Source of the DNA: Bacteroidales bacterium
GTDB lineage: Bacteria > Bacteroidota > Bacteroidia > Bacteroidales > Muribaculaceae
DNA: 9,903 nucleotides
Assembly (NCBI GenBank): GCA_019415705.1
Contig: DXYS01000035.1
Location: 1-9,903 of the forward strand
Reading direction: 5' to 3'
Shown: one piece after another, positions 1 through 6,120 of the stretch
Numbering within the stretch: the first letter of the stretch is position 1
How the letters are laid out: each line of letters starts with the position of its first letter
Made by a program: the position numbers and the translations under genes
Notes under the pieces: model-generated
Told to the model about the DNA's origin: nothing
Databases searched by the model: none
Seen by the model: the letters and a program-made list of their open reading frames with translations, nothing else

Positions 1-827
1 TGCAAATTTAACACTTTCCCAAAAATCTATGCACCGGGATTTCGGATTGAGCCCAGATAGACTGTATTGTTGCCAATTATAATGATAAAAGCAAAAACAT
101 AAAAGCCATAGCTCAACAACTATCAATATTGACGAATGCCTGTGTCTTTATAGACGACAACCAGTTGGTTCGCGATGAAGTCAGACAAAATCTGCCTGAG
201 GTATTCGTGCCAGACTGGGAAACTCATGATGAGCTACTGACTATGCTTATGACCTGCTGCGTCTTTGACAGATTTGAGCTTTCTTTGAGGTCAAGAAACC
301 GTAAACGATTATTTAAGATTTTACGGCAAGAGCGTGAGAAAAGTTATCTCCCGCAGCTATTCGTCATGGTTAGTGAAGACATAAGCCACATCGAGGCAGT
401 GCGTTTTTATGCAAAGTCAAATCAATTTAAGTTTGCAGAGAAGAAAGAAACTTATGAGGGATGCAAATCTTTAGTTTTTGAGATATATAGAGATAATGGT
501 GAGAATTTAGGAATATGTTCAGCCATAACTTATACTGAGAATGAGCAAGAAGTCCATGTCTTAAACTGGGCTATCAGCTGTAGATATTTTGAAATTGGAC
601 TTGAGGAATTCATTTTGATGTATATCTCTGCATTATCGGACAGGCGACCGACAAAGTTTACCTTCAATGATACAGGTTTTAACGAAAAAGCTGTTGAACT
701 AATCGAAAAGTATAAAAGCAATTTTATAAAAAATGATAACGATGAAACAATATGTTTCACTCCAAACATTCAATTTATAAACGATATACAACATAATACC
801 AACTTAAAAGAATATCGTAATGAATAA
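1..827 (+). pseudogene. FkbH-like HAD-IIIC phosphatase/acyltransferase-like protein, 3' part, probable frameshift
   Basis: This is the C-terminal part of an FkbH-like protein, a family that joins a HAD-type phosphatase/phosphotransferase domain to a GNAT-like domain and often loads acyl groups onto carrier proteins. The frame open from base 51 to the stop at 825-827 gives the family pattern NDKSKNIKAIAQQL, then the HAD acidic motif FIDDN (bases about 150-164), then a GNAT-like domain with SNQFKFAEKK and ISCRYFEIGLEE, which match the family's TNQFNLT and SCRV-G-G-E positions. A TGA at 48-50 blocks this frame upstream. Bases 1-57 read open one frame away as FPKIYAPGFRIEP, which fits the residues expected just before NDKSKNI, so a -1 shift (1-nt deletion or sequencing error) near 50-57 is likely. 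The N-terminal catalytic DxD region lies outside the window. A TTG at 129 could start a 232-residue remnant but would cut into the HAD domain. The gene overlaps the next by 8 nt. Family call firm; pseudogene status moderate. Confidence 0.75.
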
Positions 828-1602
828 TCAGAAATATATCTATACAATAGGCTACACATTGTTTCAAAAAGGTAATACCATTGACATCGAGAATTTGTTC
901 GAGACATTAAAGACTTATGATATAAACTTCTTGGTTGATGTGCGTTCCGTACCATTCTCCAAGCAATATCCACAATGCAATGCTGACAACATGAAAATTG
1001 CTGGAAAGAATTTAGGCGTACCATACATGAATATGCCAGAAATTGGAGCCAAAGCTAAAAGCGAACAAGAGGTCTTTTCTAAAGCATCAGACATTTTCTT
1101 TGAGCAAAGTGTTTTTCCAATAGCAAAAAGCAATCGCCCGGAGAAGACGGAATTGCGTGATTCCGACGAGATAGTGGACTTCCGCAAATTCAGACATGAT
1201 GAGTATTTTATAAGTGGATTAAGACGCATAGAAGATGCTTATGATAAAGGGTTCACATTGTGCTTAATGTGCAGCGAGAAGAAACCGATGCTTTGTCACA
1301 GGTATTTCTTGATAAGCAAAGCCCTTGAGCAAAGATTCGGTGATTGGCTTGAAGTAAGGCATATCATCATGAAATCCGATGGTGATATTGGCTATATTTC
1401 AAACTCTGATTTGGATAAGCAACTTGAAGATTTTGTTTGTGAAAAGAAGCATATACTGAGTCCTTTGTTCAAAGATGACATTCTTGATAATTATTTCGGA
1501 GAAACAGAGGAGGAGAAAATCAATGACTTCTGCGACAGGTATTGGAATCTCCTGCATGGATGGAAAAGGTTTAACTATAACAATAACGAGAACTATGATT
1601 AA
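820..1602 (+). CDS. DUF488 family protein, long form with C-terminal extension
   Basis: A 260-residue protein of the DUF488 family, whose biochemical function I cannot name. The N-terminus has the family's beta-strand start YTIGYT (residues 8-13), then the acidic/basic motif DVRS (40-43). Near residue 150 come the other two conserved blocks, CSE (151-153) and CHR (159-161). Asp40, Arg42, Cys151, Glu153, Cys159, His160 and Arg161 would cluster in a putative active or binding site. About 100 residues follow the CHR block, roughly 80 more than in the next gene's product, and this acidic tail (for example GETEEEKINDF) is not recognised. The ATG at 820 overlaps the stop of the FkbH-like gene as ATGAATAA, which supports this start and suggests coupling by termination-reinitiation. 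No signal peptide or membrane segment is visible, so it should be cytoplasmic. Base composition is AT-rich like the rest of the cassette. Family call strong; function unknown. Confidence 0.85.
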   Translation: MNNQKYIYTIGYTLFQKGNTIDIENLFETLKTYDINFLVDVRSVPFSKQYPQCNADNMKIAGKNLGVPYMNMPEIGAKAKSEQEVFSKASDIFFEQSVFPIAKSNRPEKTELRDSDEIVDFRKFRHDEYFISGLRRIEDAYDKGFTLCLMCSEKKPMLCHRYFLISKALEQRFGDWLEVRHIIMKSDGDIGYISNSDLDKQLEDFVCEKKHILSPLFKDDILDNYFGETEEEKINDFCDRYWNLLHGWKRFNYNNNENYD

Positions 1603-2059
1603 GTTATTCAACATTGGCTTCACACAAAAAACTGCAAAAGAGTTTTTTGGAATCATCAAGGCAAACAAGATTGATTGCCTTGTGGATGTACGTCTCAACC
1701 CAAATGGTCAGTTGTCACGTTTCGCGTTTGAAAAAGACCTGCCGTTCTTTCTTTCTGAATTAGCAAACGGATGTAAGTATAAGCATCGTGTTGACTTGGC
1801 TCCAACTAAGGAATTACTGAAAGAAGTCAGGGACAAATCTCGCCCTATGAGCAAGGATTACAGACTATTCGAAGTGGCGTATAGAAAGCACCTTGAGACA
1901 AAATCCAACATATCTAACTTCGTCAATGAGTTTGGAAAATATGAGAACGTTGTTCTGTTGTGCTCTGAGCCAACAAACGAAAAGTGTCATAGGAGAGTGC
2001 TTAGTGAACTGCTTCTTAAGAAATTTGAGAATAACATTAAATTTGGAGGAAACCTGTAA
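1595..2059 (+). CDS. DUF488 family protein, compact form
   Basis: A second, compact DUF488 protein of 154 residues. It starts with the family's first strand (MIKLFNIGFT), followed by DVR at 31-33, CSE at 123-125 and CHR at 131-133, the same three blocks as in the upstream gene but with little overall similarity between them. The family core is nearly the whole protein, with no extension. The frame is open further upstream, but the ATG at 1595 is preferred: the protein then begins right at the family's first strand, and the start overlaps the preceding stop as ATGATTAA, repeating the 8-nt overlap seen at the previous junction. The stop at 2057-2059 overlaps the next ATG by one base (TAATG). 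Likely cytoplasmic. The pair may form a heteromer or act in sequence, which is inference only. Function unknown. Confidence 0.85.
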   Translation: MIKLFNIGFTQKTAKEFFGIIKANKIDCLVDVRLNPNGQLSRFAFEKDLPFFLSELANGCKYKHRVDLAPTKELLKEVRDKSRPMSKDYRLFEVAYRKHLETKSNISNFVNEFGKYENVVLLCSEPTNEKCHRRVLSELLLKKFENNIKFGGNL

Positions 2060-2724
2060 TGAGGAAACGTGTATTTCTTCTTGCTGTTAGTTGCAAGAAT
2101 GGAGGTCTGTGTCCGGGAGGCATTGACTTGGATAATCCAAACGAATGGATTCGCATAGTACGTGACGATGGCCAATCTGGTGCCGTGCAAGGACATGAGA
2201 TTGATTTTGCCAAACCACTTGATGTGATAGAATTTGACGGCCGTCCGATGCCACAGGGCAAGCAAAGAGAGAACTGGGTGATAGACAATCATTCTTGTAG
2301 GAAGGTCGGTACAGAGTCCATAAAAAGAGTTGTACAGGCTTTTAATGAATACGGCTATCATGGTTTTTGGAACAACGGTTATTCGTTCTTACGTGAAGAT
2401 GAATTGGAAAATGTAACACAACCGTCAGAATCTATTTTGTTCGTTTCTGATGTCAGACTTTATAAAAACGATTATGGTAAAGCTAAGATCGATTTCACAT
2501 GGAGTGAGTTGCGTTATCCAATGAAAGGCGTGTCATTGACAGACCAAGATTTCTACGATAAAATAGATGATGAAGAAGTCTATTACAAGTACGCCATCAT
2601 TATCATCTCTATTCCCAAAGATGCCGACTGGACGCATCCTATAACATATGAAAGAAGAGCATATAAGTTTGTTAGCAAGGTGTTTGGGAGTAATAACCAT
2701 CTGTTTATTGAATTAGGTGAGTGA
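2059..2724 (+). CDS. Dual OB domain-containing protein
   Basis: A 221-residue protein resembling the dual-OB-fold family, small soluble proteins built from two consecutive OB-like barrels and suspected of binding nucleic acid or nucleotides. The N-terminal half shows the pattern I associate with the family: LAVSCKNGGLCPGGIDLDN (residues 8-26) then WIRIVRDDG (30-38), followed by the Asp/Phe-rich hinge IDFAKPLDVIEFDGRP (48-63). The second half has FVSDVRLYKNDYGKAKIDFTW (128-148) and a closing strand-helix YAIIIISIPKDADW...AYKFVSKVF (178-209). No membrane segment or signal peptide is visible. The ATG at 2059 sits in TAATG with the preceding gene's stop, so expression should be coupled to both DUF488 genes. 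It is the last gene of the cassette. The domain assignment is by recalled pattern, without a profile search, and is less certain than the DUF488 calls. The biochemical role is unknown. Confidence 0.65.
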   Translation: MRKRVFLLAVSCKNGGLCPGGIDLDNPNEWIRIVRDDGQSGAVQGHEIDFAKPLDVIEFDGRPMPQGKQRENWVIDNHSCRKVGTESIKRVVQAFNEYGYHGFWNNGYSFLREDELENVTQPSESILFVSDVRLYKNDYGKAKIDFTWSELRYPMKGVSLTDQDFYDKIDDEEVYYKYAIIIISIPKDADWTHPITYERRAYKFVSKVFGSNNHLFIELGE

Positions 2725-2743
2725 ATATTTCGGGGCAGCGGAT

Positions 2744-2756
2744 TCTCCCGGGGAGA
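2744..2756 (+). terminator. Small GC hairpin after the cassette, weak terminator candidate
   Basis: The arms TCTCC and GGAGA enclose a CGG loop about 20 nt after the last stop of the cassette. No T-tract follows, so intrinsic termination is doubtful. Confidence 0.25.
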
Positions 2757-2781
2757 GCTGGGCCGGTCAGTGTGGCTAATT

Positions 2782-2824
2782 CCATGGCATGCCATGGCAT
2801 GCGGATTATAGTGCGGATTACAGC
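2782..2824. repeat. Short tandem and palindromic repeats at the cassette boundary
   Basis: CCATGGCATG occurs twice in direct tandem (2782-2791 and 2792-2801), and the 16 bases from 2782 read as a perfect palindrome, CCATGGCATGCCATGG. Directly after it, GCGGATTATAGT (2801-2812) is followed by GCGGATTACAGC (2813-2824), a second tandem pair with two differences. The block lies between the AT-rich cassette and the lrgAB promoter. It could be a protein-binding site, a junction scar or simple slippage. Confidence 0.7.
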
Positions 2825-2832
2825 ATAAAAAT

Positions 2833-2865
2833 TTTTCCATGTTTGCTACATAATGGGTATCTTTG
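2833..2865 (+). promoter_or_regulatory. Bacteroidetes-type promoter for lrgAB
   Basis: TATCTTTG at 2858-2865 matches the TAnnTTTG -7 box. A weak TTTT -33 element at 2833-2836 gives a 21-nt spacer. The expected transcript start is near 2870, leaving a leader of about 20 nt before the ATG at 2890. This decides the lrgA start: an in-frame TTG at 2863 lies inside the -7 box. Confidence 0.6.
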
Positions 2866-2889
2866 CGGCGATTTTACACATATTACGTT

Positions 2890-3264
2890 ATGATACTACA
2901 ATTCGGAGTGTTGTTTGCTTTTCTTGTTGCGGGGGAGTTGTTGGTGAGGTTTACCGGCATACCGGTTCCGTCAAGCATTATCGGCATGGTGCTTTTGTGC
3001 GCGTCGCTCAAATTGGGCGTTGTCAAACTTAAATGGGTAGACAAGCTGTCAAGTTTCCTTGTGCACAATCTCGGCTTCTTCTTCGTGCCGGCGGGTATAG
3101 GTCTCATGAACTGTCTCGGGCTTATTGCCGACCAGTGGGTGCCCATTGTTTGCGCCTCTGTAATAAGCACTGCCATAATTATTGCTGTCACCGGTTGGGT
3201 TCATCAGCTCACACGCTCGGCTTCAACTAAGTTGTCTCATAAAAACGCAAAGGAGGCAGAGTAA
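2890..3264 (+). CDS. lrgA: CidA/LrgA family membrane protein
   Basis: A 124-residue integral membrane protein of the CidA/LrgA family, described in Gram-positive bacteria as holin/antiholin-like regulators of murein hydrolase activity and later linked to pyruvate or overflow-metabolite handling. Four hydrophobic segments can be seen (about 4-22, 28-44, 60-79 and 84-103). The family signature GIPVPSSIIGMVLL spans 23-36 and FFFVPAGIGLM spans 63-73. The C-terminal tail is basic (KLSHKNAKEAE). The ATG at 2890 is preferred because translation then begins where family members begin, and because the only upstream in-frame start, a TTG, is part of the promoter. The stop overlaps the lrgB ATG in TAATG, so the pair is one operon. 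The role in a Gram-negative anaerobe is inferred, not shown. Confidence 0.88.
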   Translation: MILQFGVLFAFLVAGELLVRFTGIPVPSSIIGMVLLCASLKLGVVKLKWVDKLSSFLVHNLGFFFVPAGIGLMNCLGLIADQWVPIVCASVISTAIIIAVTGWVHQLTRSASTKLSHKNAKEAE

Positions 3265-3962
3265 TGGATTTCCTTCAAAACAAATTCTTTCTCATTGCCC
3301 TCACTTTCGGTTTCTATCTCGGGGCGCAACTTCTTCAGCGTCGCACCGGCATCAAGTTGCTCAATCCAATTCTGATTGCCATTGCCGGAATGATTTGTTT
3401 CCTGATGCTGTGCGGTATTGATTACGGCACTTACAAGCAGGGAGGCGACTACATCGACTTCTGGCTCAAGCCTGCGGTTGTGGCGCTTGGCGTTCCACTA
3501 TACAAGCAGCTGTCGGCCATAAAGCGGCAACTTCTTCCACTTCTTTTATCAGAGCTTGCCGGCTGCGTGGCCGGAGTGGTGAGCGTAGTACTTCTCGCCG
3601 AGCTTTTCGGAGCCACACGCGAAGTGGTCATCTCGCTCGCACCCAAGGCTGTCACTACGCCTATAGCCATGGAAATATCAAGCGCGATGGGAGGAATCGC
3701 GCCTCTGACGGCTGCGGTGGTAGTCGCGACCGGCATTTTCGGCGGCATGGCCGGATTTAGAATCGTCAGAATGAGCCATGTCCATTCGCCTATTGCCGGA
3801 GGATTGTCAATCGGCACAGCGGCTCATGCGGTGGGCACATCCGTAGCCATGGAACGCAGCGAACGTTATGGCGCATTTTCGTCCATCGGTCTGACACTCA
3901 ACGGCCTGTTCACCTCGCTCCTCGCGCCGATGATTTTAGAGCTTCTCGGCTATTCGGTGTAA
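3264..3962 (+). CDS. lrgB: LrgB/CidB family membrane protein
   Basis: A 232-residue LrgB-family protein, the usual partner of LrgA/CidA and homologous to half of the plant plastid glycolate/glycerate transporter PLGG1. Multiple hydrophobic segments run through the protein. Recognisable blocks are LKPAVVALGVPLYKQ (68-82), LAPKAVTTPIAMEIS (125-139) and GGLSIGTAAHAVGTSVAME (179-197). Length and block order are normal. The start at 3264 overlaps the lrgA stop by one base and is preceded by AAAGGAGG at 3248-3255, a strong Shine-Dalgarno-like sequence that is unusual for this phylum and would help reinitiation. A GC hairpin with a T-rich tail follows the stop. It probably forms a membrane complex with LrgA; the cargo is unknown. 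Confidence 0.92.
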   Translation: MDFLQNKFFLIALTFGFYLGAQLLQRRTGIKLLNPILIAIAGMICFLMLCGIDYGTYKQGGDYIDFWLKPAVVALGVPLYKQLSAIKRQLLPLLLSELAGCVAGVVSVVLLAELFGATREVVISLAPKAVTTPIAMEISSAMGGIAPLTAAVVVATGIFGGMAGFRIVRMSHVHSPIAGGLSIGTAAHAVGTSVAMERSERYGAFSSIGLTLNGLFTSLLAPMILELLGYSV

Positions 3963-3990
3963 GGGTGGCCAATCGGCCCTCCATTTCTTC
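3963..3990 (+). terminator. Likely terminator after lrgAB
   Basis: Immediately after the lrgB stop, GGGTGGCC (3963-3970) can pair with GGCCCTCC (3975-3982) around an AATC loop, with one mismatch and one G-T pair. A T-rich stretch ATTTCTTCT follows. It lies between two convergent genes. Confidence 0.6.
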
Positions 3991-3997
3991 TATTGCT

Positions 3998-4543
3998 TTA
4001 GGCGCGGGTGATGACGTGGCGGCGGTCGGCGGCAGAGAGCGTATTGATGTCTGTATTGGTCACTCTGACAAACAGCGGCAGGAAGTAGGCCCGGAGTTGT
4101 TCGAATGACAGCTTTCTGATTGTGCGGACAGTCGGATTGAGCAGTGCGTCGATGGCTCGCTCCTGTTCGCGTGTGAAAAGGCCCGAGCCGAAAAGCGCCG
4201 ACAACTCAACGGGCTTTCTGTCGCGCATTACTTTCAGAAGGATGGCAACACGCTTTTCGGTCCTCTGCAGCCAACGCTCACGGCGCTCTTTGGCTCGCTT
4301 GACACGTAGTCGGGCATCCTCGGCCATCGAGTCGGCCTCGGGCGACTTCGCGGGTTTCAGACTGCTGTCGTCAAGGTCAGAGGCTACGCCGTCGGGCTTG
4401 CGGATACGTTCGGCTGTGATGATAGCCGAAACGAGGGCATGGCAGAGCGAGATATTTTCGGGGTCGGCGAGGATTTGACTGATTAGTTCGACGGGGATGC
4501 GTGCGGTGATGGTCTTTTGTACGGATTTGCGTGTTCGTTTCAT
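3998..4543 (-). CDS. Hypothetical protein, basic, coiled-coil-like centre
   Basis: A 181-residue protein I do not recognise. The N-terminus (about 1-48: KSVQKTITARIPVELISQIL...) has a strand-helix-helix feel that could suit a ribbon-helix-helix-like or oligomerisation domain, but no signature is decisive. Residues 72-110 are dense in Arg, Lys and Glu (ARLRVKRAKERRERWLQRTEKR) and look like a charged helix or coiled coil. The last 70 residues (ELSALFGSGLFTREQERAIDALLNP...) look alpha-helical and compact. No membrane segment or signal peptide is seen, so it should be cytoplasmic, perhaps nucleic-acid-binding given the basic helix (inference). The gene is single, converges on lrgAB and diverges from the sigma gene, and has its own -7 box. 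The GC-rich coding bias matches its neighbours, supporting a real gene. A lineage-restricted protein is likely. Confidence 0.65.
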   Translation of the reverse strand: MKRTRKSVQKTITARIPVELISQILADPENISLCHALVSAIITAERIRKPDGVASDLDDSSLKPAKSPEADSMAEDARLRVKRAKERRERWLQRTEKRVAILLKVMRDRKPVELSALFGSGLFTREQERAIDALLNPTVRTIRKLSFEQLRAYFLPLFVRVTNTDINTLSAADRRHVITRA

Positions 4544-4561
4544 AGTGCTTTATTTTTTGCA

Positions 4562-4569
4562 CAAAGATA
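4562..4569 (-). promoter_or_regulatory. -7 box for the 181-residue hypothetical gene
   Basis: On the minus strand this reads TATCTTTG, a TAnnTTTG match 18 nt ahead of the start codon. A TTTG at 4589-4586 is the only -33-like element, with a 16-nt spacer that is shorter than usual. Confidence 0.5.
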
Positions 4570-4694
4570 GACACGCAGACTCTTGCAAAGGTGATAAATT
4601 TGCACACCTGACATTTTAACACTTTAAAGCCACCTTTGCACCGACGCAAGTTCATACATCTCACGATTATTTTCATACAATATTTTATGATTTG

Positions 4695-4727
4695 TTTACC
4701 TTTTCACGGATTTGGTATATAACTTTG
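4695..4727 (+). promoter_or_regulatory. Promoter for the ECF sigma gene
   Basis: TAACTTTG at 4720-4727 is a TAnnTTTG -7 box. TTTA at 4695-4698 (21-nt spacer) or TTTG at 4691-4694 (25 nt) are -33 candidates. The leader before the ATG at 4773 would be about 40 nt. The rest of the 229-base gap from 4544 to 4772 shows no gene. Confidence 0.5.
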
Positions 4728-4772
4728 TAAAATGATACTTTAACGCGAATCATTTATAATTCGATAAGCAAA

Positions 4773-5333
4773 ATGCCTTATTTTTACGATGACATCGTGA
4801 GAGAGTTTTTTGAGGAGCTTAAGCCACTCTTCATCAACTTTCTGCGAAAAAATTTCTACATAGATTATGACTCGATAATGGACCTCTACAGCGAGGTGTG
4901 GTTAGACGTTCATAAGAATATCAAAGAGGGAAATGTCAGACCGAACACCAAATGGAAATCATATATTCTTAGGATGGGCTTTAACAAGGCCTGCAATCAG
5001 TCACGTCGCCGCAATGACGTTACATCTATAGATGAGACGGGCTTCGATATGGCCGAGTTCGAGCGAAAAGCCACCGAGAGGAGCGAAGAGGAGGAGTCAA
5101 TATTCCGCGACCCTGAGCTGCAGGCTGTTCTTGCTGCCGAATTAGGCTATATACCTGACACCTGCAATAAAATCCTGAGATTATACTATTTCGAGAAATT
5201 CAACATGACGGAAATCGCTGACATGATGAACTACAATACGTCGCGAAGCGCCATTACGACAATGAGCCGCTGCCTGTCAAATCTGAGAAAACGAGTAAAA
5301 GACACCGCACGCCGAGTCGGCCTAATAAACTAA
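4773..5333 (+). CDS. RNA polymerase sigma factor, ECF (sigma-70) type
   Basis: A 186-residue sigma-70-like factor of the two-domain ECF type. The N-terminal part (about 8-80) matches region 2: a helix with DSIMDLYSEVWLDVHKNI (33-50), then WKSYILRMGFNKACNQSRRRN (61-81), typical of the -10-recognising helix and its basic end. A Glu-rich linker follows (95-115). Region 4 (about 130-178) has CNKILRLYYFEKFNMTEIADMMNYNT, a helix-turn-helix with the expected Asn/Thr turn, and ends in SNLRKRVKD. Length is normal for the family. The ATG at 4773 follows a plausible promoter, and no Shine-Dalgarno is evident. A membrane protein gene starts 6 nt after the stop, so the two are co-transcribed. Which promoters it controls is not visible here. 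Confidence 0.85.
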   Translation: MPYFYDDIVREFFEELKPLFINFLRKNFYIDYDSIMDLYSEVWLDVHKNIKEGNVRPNTKWKSYILRMGFNKACNQSRRRNDVTSIDETGFDMAEFERKATERSEEEESIFRDPELQAVLAAELGYIPDTCNKILRLYYFEKFNMTEIADMMNYNTSRSAITTMSRCLSNLRKRVKDTARRVGLIN

Positions 5334-5339
5334 CTGATT

Positions 5340-6113
5340 ATGAAAGAAGAAGATTTAGACCGATATATTGACAGTCTGATAATCGACGGTCTTATTAAAG
5401 AGTCGAAGCAGGATAATGCCGATTTTGAAAACGCGATGCGCTCAATGAGCGACGAAGCGTTCTATGACATCATATTAGGCTTGAATCCCGTCGACAAAGT
5501 CAAATCGGAGGAATTTGAATTATACGATGAGCCGAAATCCTCTAAAGACGAATGTTGTTATTCTATGATAGTACCCGATGGAGAAGATAGTATAGTAAGT
5601 GAAAGTGCGTCAAATATGCATTACCGATTAGGTAGACGCTGCTCATCTAATCAGCCGATTACATATGCTTCAGAGCCTGATTTTGAAGAGAAGGACAAAA
5701 AATCATTGTGGCACAGAGTCCGTCTGTGGATAATCTCTGCCGTCTGCGCCGCTGCTGTCATCACAGCAGTCATAATCCCGGTCAACAAACACATCAACGC
5801 TCGGCTGTGTGATAACGCGCTGTATATCAGCGAGGCATATATGAATCAAGAGAATCTATATATCCCCACGCAGCAAATGCCGCTTGACAAAGTCGAAAGC
5901 GAATTGCCCGCGTTAGAGCAATATTATGAATCCTACCGGCAGCAGAACGTCGCGTCAGTGGATTTGCAGCGAGCCGGATGTGAACTTGCCACGGCCTATC
6001 TCAGACTACACAAGCGCAGCGACGCCGTGAAAGTCCTCAACGACCTCGCCGAGCAATTCAAAGGCACCGACTTCGGCACCCAATGCGCTACCCTCGTCAA
6101 GATACTTGAGTAA
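5340..6113 (+). CDS. Single-pass membrane protein with TPR-like C-terminus, candidate sigma regulator
   Basis: A 257-residue protein with an acidic N-terminal region of about 125 residues, one clear membrane helix (about 129-148, WIISAVCAAAVITAVIIPV) and a C-terminal region of about 110 residues. Basic residues before the helix (KKSLWHRVR) suggest the N-terminus is cytoplasmic and the C-terminus periplasmic. The last 50 residues (LQRAGCELATAYLRLHKRSDAVKVLNDLAEQF) look like tetratricopeptide-type helix pairs. Position 6 nt after an ECF sigma gene suggests an anti-sigma or sensory role, but I see no zinc-binding HxxxCxxC motif and no FecR-type domain, so this rests on context. In Bacteroidales, sigma genes are often followed by such poorly conserved membrane proteins. 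It ends 7 bases from the convergent esterase gene. Confidence 0.7.
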   Translation: MKEEDLDRYIDSLIIDGLIKESKQDNADFENAMRSMSDEAFYDIILGLNPVDKVKSEEFELYDEPKSSKDECCYSMIVPDGEDSIVSESASNMHYRLGRRCSSNQPITYASEPDFEEKDKKSLWHRVRLWIISAVCAAAVITAVIIPVNKHINARLCDNALYISEAYMNQENLYIPTQQMPLDKVESELPALEQYYESYRQQNVASVDLQRAGCELATAYLRLHKRSDAVKVLNDLAEQFKGTDFGTQCATLVKILE

Positions 6114-6120
6114 CAATGCA

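Noticed and set aside
129..131. TTG as the start of a complete 232-residue protein
   Set aside because: The same frame carries recognisable FkbH residues upstream to base 51, so this start would cut a HAD domain; the gene is better read as a partial, frameshifted one.
1475..1594. Upstream extension of the second DUF488 gene by 40 codons
   Set aside because: The extra residues (QRRRKSMTSATG...) are out-of-frame readings of the first DUF488 gene and do not look like the family; ATG 1595 begins at the family's first strand.
2782..2824. CRISPR-like array
   Set aside because: Units are 10 and 12 bp, contiguous and without spacers.
2863..2889. TTG start for lrgA
   Set aside because: The TTG is part of the TATCTTTG -7 promoter box and lies before the likely transcript start.
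3449..3817. Minus-strand 122-codon open frame inside lrgB
   Set aside because: It is antisense to a strongly conserved gene and shows only low-complexity Ala/Ser/Thr/Pro residues, as expected for a shadow frame.
4595..4602. Plus-strand TAAATTTG resembling a -7 box
   Set aside because: No -33 element at suitable spacing, and a better-placed TAACTTTG at 4720-4727 serves the downstream gene.
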